Below, one piece after another: positions 44,801 through 53,700 of a DNA stretch of 64,000 nt (its first letter is position 1; each line of letters opens with the position of its first letter). The notes beneath the pieces were generated by a model. The model did not search any database, was not told the DNA's origin, and saw only the letters and a program-made list of their open reading frames with translations. Made by a program: the position numbers and the translations under genes. The stretch comes from Paraneptunicella aestuarii (GTDB taxonomy: Bacteria; Pseudomonadota; Gammaproteobacteria; Enterobacterales; Alteromonadaceae), in contig NZ_CP074570.1 in assembly GCF_019900845.1 (NCBI RefSeq), positions 3,162,001 to 3,226,000 on the forward strand, written 5' to 3'.

Positions 44801-45991
44801 CGCACAGTTAATGTTGATAGATTCGCTGGGGCCGTGGAAGTCAAACACGAAAGACAAACGGTTCGCCAGATAATAGGTTGGGCTTGAAGAACTGTACTGG
44901 AAGCCACCTTCAACATGCTCAATATTACGACGTAAATATTGCTCGTACTCTGCATATTCATAGCCTACGAATACGCCGGTATTCGAGCCCGCCAAGGCAG
45001 ACACATCCATACCCGCATCTTCAAAGGCTTTATACACTTCCTGCATCAGCAAACGTTCTTGCGGATCCAGAATCTTGGCGCTTTGAGCGGGTACTTTGAA
45101 GAAATCAGGATCGAATAGTTCAACACCATCGATCAAGGCGCCCCACTTGGACACGGTTTTACCTGGCTCAGCTTTTTCTGCGTAGTATTTGCTAGCGTCC
45201 CAACGTTCTTTTGGAATCTCACGAATGGCACTGCGCTCGTTAATCAAATTGTCCCAATAAGCTTGAGGATTGGGTGCATCAGGGAAACGACAAGCCATAC
45301 CGACAATAGCGACGTTGGTTGTGCCAACGGAAGCACCGCCTGACGCTTGGGCAACTGGCGCAGTTGCGCGTGCCGCCATGTTACCAAGCTGGGCGTCAGC
45401 AATTTCCAGACCTTTGTCGATGTTATAGTGCAACATCAACTCGCCAGTATGGTTGTTCAACAAGGCGTCAACGATTTCATCAGCAGAATCAAAACGCTGA
45501 TAAGACATATCAATGCCATATTTCTGCTCAACAAAATCCAGCATGGCATTGATTTCAGCACGTCCACCACGAGCACGAGAGCCTCGCGCTGAACGCGCAC
45601 CACGACCACGACTTGCCTGACGTACAGCTGTCGCTGTTTTGGTGACTTGCGGAGCAGCCTGAACGGCTGCTTTTGGCGCTTCAGCAACAGGCGCAGCCTG
45701 AGCTGGCGCTTCCTGAACCACTTCTTCTTCAACTTCTTCTTCACCCGCCAGCATTTCGCCAATCAGGTTAGCCAATTCACGCACGGTGTTAATATTGGTG
45801 AATTGAGCAGGAGTAATTGAAATCTCGAATTGATCAGTCAGGTTGGTCATCAATTCCATCGCGATGATAGAGTCGATACCAAAGGTTTCAAAATCCGCGT
45901 CTACGTCCAATTCGCCTTTTGGCATTCTGAACGTTGTTTCAACTGTACTGGTGACTTGTGCCAATACGTCTTTATCTGCAACCGCTCCCAT
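38801..45991 (-). CDS. PKS-B: hybrid PKS/NRPS release protein ACP-KS0-ACP-C-FkbH-PCP-TE
   Basis: A 2396-residue protein. Order: ACP (Ser41 in GIDS), Arg/Gly-rich linker (124-144), small unassigned helical segment (145-205), KS (225-655), ACP (Ser917), condensation domain (1010-1450, HHIISDGWS at 1149), FkbH-like HAD domain (1490-2010, DCDNT at 1654-1658), PCP (CGGHSQ), thioesterase (Ser in GYSNGG, His in EANHLS). The KS has Cys396 in NCASSA but Asp531 where EAHGTGT has its His (EVDGYST), which predicts a non-elongating KS0. FkbH domains make glyceryl thioesters from 1,3-bisphosphoglycerate, and the C domain has an intact catalytic motif, so a polyketide chain may be esterified or amidated to a carrier-bound glycerate-derived unit before release. 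ATG follows the aminotransferase stop by one base, with GGAGG inside that gene: tight coupling. Confidence 0.94.
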   Translation of the reverse strand: MGAVADKDVLAQVTSTVETTFRMPKGELDVDADFETFGIDSIIAMELMTNLTDQFEISITPAQFTNINTVRELANLIGEMLAGEEEVEEEVVQEAPAQAAPVAEAPKAAVQAAPQVTKTATAVRQASRGRGARSARGSRARGGRAEINAMLDFVEQKYGIDMSYQRFDSADEIVDALLNNHTGELMLHYNIDKGLEIADAQLGNMAARATAPVAQASGGASVGTTNVAIVGMACRFPDAPNPQAYWDNLINERSAIREIPKERWDASKYYAEKAEPGKTVSKWGALIDGVELFDPDFFKVPAQSAKILDPQERLLMQEVYKAFEDAGMDVSALAGSNTGVFVGYEYAEYEQYLRRNIEHVEGGFQYSSSSPTYYLANRLSFVFDFHGPSESININCASSAVAINRAYYSLLNGESNVAVAGATILNLFVDDYIYGSQYGMLSPTGTCAVFDTAADGFTRGEGVAAIVLKRLDDAERDNNRIYGVIRTSHQNNRGIANDLSEIKHESITKVLNETYEKAGLTKEDISYIEVDGYSTKWGDSFEFEGIRNAFQGKKGMEKHVALGSVKGNIGHLEPASGMASVIKMALSMYNKQFPATITKKKTSEFIDIDGKNHPLYIAEKPISFDAIRKDGQPIRAGVNSFADSGANVHIIIEEYMSNNVDRGDVDTGDKQLFVLSAKNQERLLAYIDEMIAYASSDSAAPLLDMAYTSQVSRASMPERVAVIASSRKELADKLTAAKNAASDEQVILEDKGIYLGNINNIQNQTVVKMLTKDLGQEQLEQHLKGGKWAELAMLWLHGVNIPWNAAWQGSAAQRASLPSYPFAQERHWLDVDGEYSPPAPKRSVVRPAPKPELKNDAPKSVGADVEYDFSSEGTDGEEMAALDKMKLFLTQELARELKKSSSEVDSSLNFIELGVDSIGITNVMLNTVQLLNVSLSPSVVFRYPDINQFAQHLAENYQDKIDAIVVSKKKIHGQEVKSNASATQVAPVLVGDDEELEELSEIPPLVPINRDGSGLFELSTAQEKMYFLDQMEEGGGAHNVPFALTIKGKLVQKHLQDAFALLIQRHESLRTVFTKEHGRIQQRILETMSFSVDKLDVSKIKSLKARQEKAKARCLQDASKPFDIANGPLLRATLIKMSAHEHVLMLNLHHIISDGWSMGVVVHELTQIMDAFSKGQEPKLMNLPVQYVDYIAWLKRWQEGSTILKQRLEYWQDKLADVPAVLDLAPDYPRPTVQNYDCASVRFTLDTELGEGLTNVAKKQACTQYMALLTAFKVLFSGYAGSNDICIGSVNANRDQFETAGLIGSFFNVVPLRNILDSQGSFNHAMSELRFSMLDGNDNQLPIEDIMDRLGLRNANIVNVLFNQLGPDGNIPQPFGSAEFTTFNYGQEESLNMSDMSVFIGAEDGKVLIELVYSKELYHANTIERLVIDFKALVARIVSDAQAPLAQLIESANIYQRRTIKVTGTYTVDPVVNPTSLVAKRLPGKPTVSVGGYNQVIQELMSNSNKSVSTHIAAVLLEDAYKFLPNSKLEDKKAAVCDYMELLITALSQSKAQSTMLLIHEISPERVATKAERDMLNKERQRLIDEVRKIKSVTLIDEADIEKMYPSSAERYAELTDKEGHVPFSDEHFNALAMSMLRAHYDRHTSEKKVIVLDCDNTLWQGIVGEDGVKGIKITDAHKQLQQQIKAKQQAGYLIALCSKNNPEDVANVFAERKDMVLKHEDIVLEYINWEPKSQNVQAIANTLKIGLEDVVFIDDNPVEVNEMREHCPQVLSLQTPAKPEQVATFINDLWCFDKTLVTTEDQHRTEMVKENMEREKLAQSVDYASFIKQLNVKIDIADMTDADVSRVSQLTMRTNQFNANKQVLNEAQVQDYGLEPHQFVKTVKVTDKFGDYGMVGVLMYKQEGKTVTVEQFLLSCRALGREVEDSMLKHIAVTKGVENILVCFSKTERNQPVEQFLTMLPHERTDTGFVYQAKDINDFDYSSKRNALAGDKAEAPLATGLAHIDSVRKSLDKRLEESFLMDMALEYRTLEQVNTKVAQYTPKERKGEGVKTEYVAPRNETEMHLVNIWSEILGMEPESIGVNDDFFDCGGHSQLALKLIAKIEAQLGKALPLAILFTASTVATLAEQILSDNTTNIEILVPMQTEGKQQPIFALPGAGGSVVALQPFSQAFGNDQPFFGLQSIGLDGRKAPLNSVQEIAEANIEALKSVQPEGPYHFLGYSNGGVVAFEMTRMLQKQGDEVASIVMLDSLAPKHRVNDEIAEIVDVCKNVAVTNGGSLDLTVEQLRAVPEDKRGEFLFDIMREYGMDITKEQFAAYYNVSMVSERVCREYKPGKLPKAVDVTLFKAIDSYEGAPKDYGWNQYLGKPIKRIDVEANHLSIIEKESIETIVKAIKG

Positions 45992-45992
45992 C

Positions 45993-47765
45993 TTAGTTTC
46001 CTCCAGCTGTTGCGTTACGCAAGTCAGACAAAATCAGGTTTTTAAGTGCTTCAAGTTGATCATTACCCGCGCTGACAGCAGGAACCGCAGCTGTCGCAGG
46101 TTTAGGCGCGCCGGCCTTCTTGATGGCACGTTGAGCTTTTTGCTCAGCGGCTTTCTTGGCAGCTTCAATTTCTGCCGGATCCGGTTCAACGTAGAAACCT
46201 TTTTCGATCAAGGTGTTAATGCTCTTCTTAACGGCTTCGATAATCTGTCTGATATGCTCAGGCGTATGTTCGGTATTCAGGAAGAAGTTTCCAGATACAC
46301 TGGTTTCAACGCCATTCATACGCAATAAGAAGATGAATAGTTCTTTAACCACACCATTTGGATCGTCAGTACCACGGAATTTGAACAGTGAACTGAAGTA
46401 GTCAACGGTAAATGGCACACGCTTTTCGCGGCAGAATGCATTGATTTCTTCTGCCATGTCTTTGGTGGTTTTGTTCAACTTGTTATAGAAGTTATCAGGC
46501 TTCTTACAATCCAAATCGTCACCACAGCGGGCTTTGATTTCTTCCAAAACAGCTTTACACGCAGCTAACTTAAGCGGGTTACGGGTATGAGTACCCGCTA
46601 CCAGTGTACGCTTCAGTTTTGGCATGGAATCATCGTCGAAGCGCCATGTGCCGCCGTCAACGTAATCCATATATTTCGCCATACCCGCAATCATACCGGT
46701 TGGCATACCGCCACCAGGTACTTTACCGTAAGTCGCCATATCAGATTTGATACCGTAGAACCCTTGCGCACCACGAGGGCCAACACGGAAACCGGTGATC
46801 ATTTCGTCGAAGATTAAGCAAATGTCTTTTTCCAGCGTCAGCTTACGTAGTTCTTTCAGGAACTCTTTAGGCTGTCTTAATGGATGGCGAGACTGAATCG
46901 GTTCAACCAATACGCAGGCAATTTCGTCAGCGTGTTCAGCAATGGTCTCCAACCCTTCCATTGCGCCGTATTCGAGCACAATGATTTGGTCTGCATATTC
47001 TTGCAACATGCCCAAGCCCATCGCCATGCTGTTGCCTTCAGGATCACGAGCCGCTAGAACCGTGTCAGACAAACCGTGGTATGAACCGTCAAAAATAACC
47101 AGTTTATTACGGCCTGTAGCAGCACGCGCAATACGCACCGCCCACATTACCGCCTCAGTACCAGACTGAGTAAACATCACGCGTTCTGATTGCGTCAGCT
47201 CAGTGAACAATTGTGCAGCAACAAACAACTCTTCGGTATAACCGACCAGAGGGAAGCCTTTGCTGGCGCGATCAACGATAGCCTTTTTGATGCGCTCTGG
47301 TTGATGGCCGAACAGGTTAACCCCGTTGTCGCCCGTTACGTCTACATATCGATTGCCGTCAATGTCATACAGGTAAGCGCCTTCACCACGATCATAAGTA
47401 ATATGGTATTGCAGGTTCTTAAGGCCGCGTTTCAGGTTGGCAGTTTTACGTTGATCCACAAAATATTCCTGGTGAATCAGGGCATTTTGCTTGGACTTGG
47501 GCGCAAACTTTTCAAACATAGCGCAAAGTTCATCAACGTATTTTTGCTGATCTTCACTCAGACCACGCTCACTAACAGGCTTCAGAAGAGGCTTGTCGTC
47601 TGCGGGCGCAGCATTTTTGCCTTTATCTGACAAATTGAATTTAAGTTTCGAGATTAGAATATTCTTTTCATAATCAGACAGACTATCGAAGCTTTTCAAG
47701 GCTTCACTCTTGTCGATGTCATTAGAAAGAATTTTTTCAGCGATGCTATCAATTGTGACTGACAT
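45993..47765 (-). CDS. Class III PLP aminotransferase, glutamate-1-semialdehyde aminotransferase-like
   Basis: A 590-residue stand-alone protein. The central 400 residues are a class III aminotransferase: FTQSGTEAVMWAVRIARA for cofactor binding, DGSYHG, IFDEMITGFR with Asp320 and the PLP-binding Lys348 in TYGKVPGGG. The core resembles glutamate-1-semialdehyde aminomutase and the AMT domains built into PKS-NRPS hybrids. About 110 extra N-terminal residues and a Lys/Ala-rich helical C-terminal tail of about 80 are not part of the core and may dock to the flanking synthases. It sits between PKS-A, which ends in KS-DH* without a carrier, and PKS-B, which starts with an ACP, so it probably converts a carbonyl on that ACP-bound chain to an amine. 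GAGG precedes ATG 47765, 12 bases after PKS-A. Confidence 0.92.
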   Translation of the reverse strand: MSVTIDSIAEKILSNDIDKSEALKSFDSLSDYEKNILISKLKFNLSDKGKNAAPADDKPLLKPVSERGLSEDQQKYVDELCAMFEKFAPKSKQNALIHQEYFVDQRKTANLKRGLKNLQYHITYDRGEGAYLYDIDGNRYVDVTGDNGVNLFGHQPERIKKAIVDRASKGFPLVGYTEELFVAAQLFTELTQSERVMFTQSGTEAVMWAVRIARAATGRNKLVIFDGSYHGLSDTVLAARDPEGNSMAMGLGMLQEYADQIIVLEYGAMEGLETIAEHADEIACVLVEPIQSRHPLRQPKEFLKELRKLTLEKDICLIFDEMITGFRVGPRGAQGFYGIKSDMATYGKVPGGGMPTGMIAGMAKYMDYVDGGTWRFDDDSMPKLKRTLVAGTHTRNPLKLAACKAVLEEIKARCGDDLDCKKPDNFYNKLNKTTKDMAEEINAFCREKRVPFTVDYFSSLFKFRGTDDPNGVVKELFIFLLRMNGVETSVSGNFFLNTEHTPEHIRQIIEAVKKSINTLIEKGFYVEPDPAEIEAAKKAAEQKAQRAIKKAGAPKPATAAVPAVSAGNDQLEALKNLILSDLRNATAGGN

Positions 47766-47777
47766 ATTCTTCGGCCT

Positions 47778-50700
47778 CTAGTAGAGATTTTCTAGTAACT
47801 TTTCAAATGCTTTCTTAGCGTCTTCTTCTGTGGCGTCTGCGTTCTGAGCACTACCACCTGCCAATTCATCCAACAATGATTCAAAATCATTGAGCAAGGC
47901 AGCATGTTGACCACCAAAGCCTTCATTGTTGTAAGCAAGTGATTTCAGGGATACGCACAGATTGCCTTCACTATCCAGCAAATCGATATCCAGTTTCAGG
48001 GTACGATTACCCGGGTTGCTACCACGAGCGAATCGGATCCAGGCATACATTTCAGTGGTACAAGCCGAAACGATGCTGATACTTTCCAAACCAAATGGCG
48101 TGACCGGAATTCCATGCGGATAATCCAGGTTGGTCACAAAGCCCGTCGCGGCCTGTACAGCACCTTCCAGCATGGCTGGAGTTAGCACAAATTGCTCCGC
48201 GTCAGACTTGGCAGCTTCTGGCAGGCTCAAACGAACCAGTTGTTGCTCAGAGCCCAGCCACACATCAGCGACAGATTTCTGCGCATCACCATAGGTCATA
48301 CCCATAGTTTCAAGTGCTGTATACAAGGCATCTCGACTGATGCTGCCTTTGTCCATTTGTGATTTCAGATGCGCAATATCCATTGCGTTTGAAGATACGT
48401 CGTAGCCTTCTGCTACTGCACCCTGAACGTAAACGATGTCTTGTTCATTGCCGTCATCGTCTTTCTCGGTGCTGTAAATTTCAAACTCGATTTGCTCATC
48501 GTCATTTTCAAACAATGCAATGCTGTAAGCCTTGCCTTCTGCAACTTCCATCGGTTGCAACCAATCCAAATCGTACAATTCGATTTCGCTGTTAAGGTCG
48601 CCGTTGGTTGCCTGTGAAGCCGCAGCACGGATCATTTCAAGAGAAGCCGCAGCAGACAGAACCTTGCTGGTCTTATCCGCTTCTGGCGTTAATTTCTCTT
48701 GCGTCAGGAAGCCCTCTTTACCTGCGAAGGTAGAGCTAAAGCTGATTTGTCCCAAGGTAGAAGTATTTTGATGTACCAACGGATGCAGTACCGCAACACC
48801 ACCTTTACTCGCTTCATCTTTACCAGCGTGGAACCAGTAACGTTCTTGAGCGAATGGATAGGTCGGAGCGCTCATACGTTTTGGTAACACATTGGTGTAC
48901 AGCTTGCTCCAGTTCATCTCCATGCCTTTACTCCAGGCATCAAGAATAGGTGCGTATAACTTGTCATTCACCCAGCTGTCGATTAAGGCATTACGTGACT
49001 TGGCTGAATCGGCACCATAGCTGCCAAAGTCTTCCTTATTGCCTTTCACGAAACCTGTGTACATGTCTGCCACATTGGTTTCTTGATTCAGGAAGGCATT
49101 CAGTTTTTCAACCAGTTCTTCCTGAGAGTTAAACATGATGCCCAAACGATGTTCCATCACGTCACGACCCACTTGCATGGTATAGGTGAAGTCCGCCATG
49201 TTCGGGTTGTACTTCTCAACATAACGCAGCACTTTTTCTGCATAGGCTTTCAAACGGTCTGCGCGTTTGGCTGACAAGACGAACACAAACGGGCCTTCTT
49301 GTGGTGTTTCACCACGAGCTGGAATGTATTCCTGCAACACAACGTGCGCGTTCGCACCACCAAATCCAAAGGAGCTAACACCACAAACACGCGGTACTTC
49401 ATTGCCCTTATCATCTTTTGGCGCTTCCCAATCTTTGGTGTGCTCAACGATGTAAAGCGGGCTGCCTTGCAAGCTGATGTACGGGTTTAATTCTTCAAAG
49501 TGAACCAAGGCCGGAATTTGCTTGTTTCGGATCGCCATCAGGGATTTTAGCACCCCGGCGATACCCGCCGCCGTTTCCAAGTGACCAATGTTGGTCTTGG
49601 CAGAGGTTAAACCACAGTGCAGTTCTGAAGGAGTTCCCAGGCCATGCGCTTTGTATAGCTCAGCGAAGGTTTTCTTCAGTGCCTGAATTTCAATCGGATC
49701 ACCCAGGCTGGTTCCCGTACCGTGACACTCAATAAAGCCGATATGACGTGGGTCAATTTCACCTTTGGTGTAAGCCTGAATCAACAAGTCAGCCTGAGCT
49801 GTCGGGTTTGGCGCAGTCAATGCCGCGGCCTTACCGCCGTGGTTTTCAGCTGTTGCTTTAATCACCGCGTAAATGTGGTTGTTATCGGCTTCTGCCATAT
49901 CCAGCGGTTTAATCAGGATAGCGCCAGCACCTTCACCACGCACGTAACCGTCAGCGCGAGCATCGAAGGTCTTACACTTGCCATCGTCTGCCAACATCCC
50001 GGCAATACCGAAAGAGATATAAGCCGCAGGCGACAACATCACCTGAGCACCACCGACAATCGCCATTTCACAGCTGCCCGTGTGAATAGACTCAAGGGCA
50101 CGATGAATCGCAATCAACGAGCTTGAACACGCTGTATCAAGCGGCGCGCTCGGGCCAGAAATGTTCAACAGGAACGACACGCGGTTCGCTAAAATAGAGT
50201 GCGAATTACCTGATGCAGTATAACCATCCAGTTCAACGCCACTGCCGTTCATCACGTCAATGTAGTCGTTTGTTGCAACACCTACGAACAGGCCAGTGTT
50301 AGTGCCTGCCAAATCAGAGATTCGATGACCCGCATCTTCAATAGCGCTCCACACAGCTTCAAGGAATAAACGCTGTTGTGGATCCATCATTTCGGCTTCA
50401 CGTGGTGAAATACCGAAGAACAATGGGTCGAACTTGTCGACTTCACGCATGAAGCCACCCCACTTGGAGTTAGACACGTTCTTCTCTTTTAATGGATCGC
50501 CGTAGTAGTCTTCCCAATCCCAGCGGTCGCGAGGAATAACCGTACACATGTTGACTTCGTCGCGCAGGTTTTCCCAGAATTCTTCCATATCGTCAGACAT
50601 TGGCATCTTACCGCCAATACCCACAACCGCCACAGGGCGCTCTACAAAGCGGCGTTCAGGGTTAAATGAACCGCCCTGAGCTGGCGCGCCAGCCACCACT

Positions 50701-53700
50701 TCTTGCTTGCCAGCATTCGGTTTCCAGCCCTTACCAAAGGACACAGGGCCGCTTGCTGCTGCCTGAGGTGCGGCATCGGCTGCAGGCGCAGAGCCCGCCG
50801 CAGGTGCAGAACCGCCACCGCTGACATTATGGAAACCGCGCACGGCATCAGGATGCTCTGTGCCGATATGGTTGGAGACTTCTCTTAACGTTGGATATTC
50901 AAAGAAGGTAACCGGCGTGATATCCAGGTTGTAACGCTCGTTGATCATGTTGGCGAAGGTGGTCAGGCCGATAGAATCAAAGCCCATATCCAACAAGATG
51001 GTGTCGTATGAGATGTCACTGGCATCCAGTTTCAGGAAGTCCTGTACGACCTGGCTCAGCTCATCACGCACCAGCATGACCAAATCGTCATCGTCCTCAG
51101 AACCTGCACCGCCGCCAGCGGCTGCACCAGCATCACCTGCTGCGGCCTGAGCAACAACAGGCTCTTCTTTCTTACGTAAGCCCCATGCGGTTTCAATCTT
51201 CTCTTGAATACCTTCCAGTACCGCCAACTGAACAGAAGGCGCATTCAAACCGGTAATAAAGGATTCAATACCCACTTCCTTGGCAAGTGGTTTGATACCC
51301 AGGTTCTTACGGAACATGGTCTCTGTGGCTTCGTCCAGCTGCATACCGCCGTCTTTCCACAATGACCAGTTAATACTTAATGAACGACCTGAACGTTCAC
51401 CCTTTTCAACCTGTAATTCACGACGAGCCGCAAAGGTGTCCATGAAGTGGTTAGCAAAAGAGTAATCACACTGCCCCATGTTACCGCCCGTAGCAGCAAG
51501 GGATGAGAACAGAACGAAGAAATCCAGGTTGTCGTCTTTGGTTAGTTCGTCAAGATAGATAGTCCCGTTTAGCTTAGGTGCAAATACCTGCTGCATGTCA
51601 CGAATAGTCTTGTTCTTGATGAATGAATCTCGAATAACACCGGCACTGTGGACGATACCGTTGATTTGACCAAATTCAGCTTTGGTCTTCTCAATCAGCA
51701 TTTTCACATCGTCAAGTTTGGACACGTCTGCTGGCATATAAAGCACTTCGGCGCCCATTTCTTTTAGCGCATCAATTTGCGCTAAACGGTCACCGGAAAG
51801 CTCGGAACGACCAGTCAATACCAAACGCGCCTGACATTGTTTCGCCATGGCTTCAGCGAAAATCAGACCCAAACCACCGGCACCACCAGTGATGATGTAC
51901 ACGCCTTTATGCTTCAAGCCTGGGCTGTTATTGCCGGCAACGGCGGCGTCAAGATCGTAGATTTTCAGTTTTCTGACTAATCGTTTGCCTTTACCAGAAA
52001 CCAGGCCGTCGTACTTAACGGTTAACGCCTCAGCACTGCTTGGGTGGAACTCACCTAACACAGCATCCAGTACGTCATCCTGCTTCGGCTTGCTTTGCTT
52101 GATTTCCAATGTTTTGGCAATCAGCTTTTTGTGCTCTAACTGCAAGGTACGGGCGAAACCATTAAACGCTTCGTTTTGCGGTTGTGGCATGCCATTTTCG
52201 TTGATGTACAAGTAGACGAACTGCACATTGCCGTCCATCTTCTTCTCGATAATGGCTTGAGCAAAATAGAAGAAGGAGTAAACGCCTTCGTCCATTGACG
52301 CAGCAATCAAGTCACCGTCTTTAACGAAATCCGCATGCGGCCATGCATACACCACCTTGCCGAAGCTAAGGTGATTTTCAACGATGGCATCCACCAGTTT
52401 GGTGAAATCTTCCGCATTGGTCGGGTTAACCTTGTAAACGTCATCGCCTAAATCTTCAAACTTCTCGCCCGGCTGAACCAGGATTACAGGCTGAGAACCT
52501 TCACCAGCTTTCGCCAAGCGATCCTGATACAACTTGCGTAGCTTGTCGTCATGGTCAAATAGAACAATTGAACCCACATCTGCGGCTTTACCTGCGGCTG
52601 GATCCAGCGGAATCTCATCCCAACCATTGGCGTAGTAAAGCTTCTCGAATTCGGCATCGGCATCGGCTTTGGCTGCATTGGCAGAGCCCGGCGCACTGGA
52701 TTCATCTTCGTGAACGCTACGTAGCGGAATACCCACCGACTCTTTGATCTTGACCAAGATCTTGCCTGTCTCGTCCACGATCATAACGTTGGTTTTGGAG
52801 ACCGCAGAAGGGCCACCGCCTTTCTTGGTATCTTTTACTTCAGTTACATAGCTGTAGCAGTTCTCGACCAGAGGGTGCAGCACTTCCACTTCACCGATGG
52901 TGAAAGGTACGAACATCTCGTCCACTTTCTCACCGATTTGAGCACCCATACCCGCCTGCAATGAACCGTCAACCAACGACGGATGCAGAATAATGTCTTT
53001 AAAATCGTGCAAGCGGAAATCAGGCAGTTTCAAACGACCCAACGTTTCTTCGTCGTTTTTGAAGACTTCCTGCAAGGTTTGGAAACTTGGCCCCAAGCCT
53101 AATCCCAGATTGTGGAATAACGGGTACGCGTCCTTACCATCAATCACATGGCGAACACGGCCTTTAATAGCTTCCAGGTCGATGTATTCATCTTCCGCTT
53201 GCAACTCAGCATCGTTGGCATAAGCCAATTTACCCTGAGAGTGAAGCTGCTTGCTGCCATCTTCATTAATACTGAAAACTTCAAATGAAACTTGCTCACC
53301 CGATGGTATCAACTCAACGTTAACATCCAGCGGCACACCATTTTCTACCGCAATTGGGCTTACCCACAGGATGTTACGGATTTTCTGAACCTTGTGTTTG
53401 GCAGCCAATTCACCGGATTTACGTACCAGTTCAAGGTACGCCACACCCGGCAAGGTGGGGATGTCGGATACCAAGTGGTCGTAAATAACGAAGTCTTTCT
53501 CGGAAAACTGTTTGGTGAAGATTTGACGATCGAAGGTTGAATCGTTGGCATCAACCATTGGGTGTAAGGCAGCTTTGCCGCCAGCAACCAGTTCACCCGC
53601 TGTAGAATCACACGCCCATAGACGCTTGTCGGCAAACGGATAGGTTGGCAAAGAAACTCGATGACCGGCGTCATGAGACTGGAAGCCTTGCCAATCGGTG

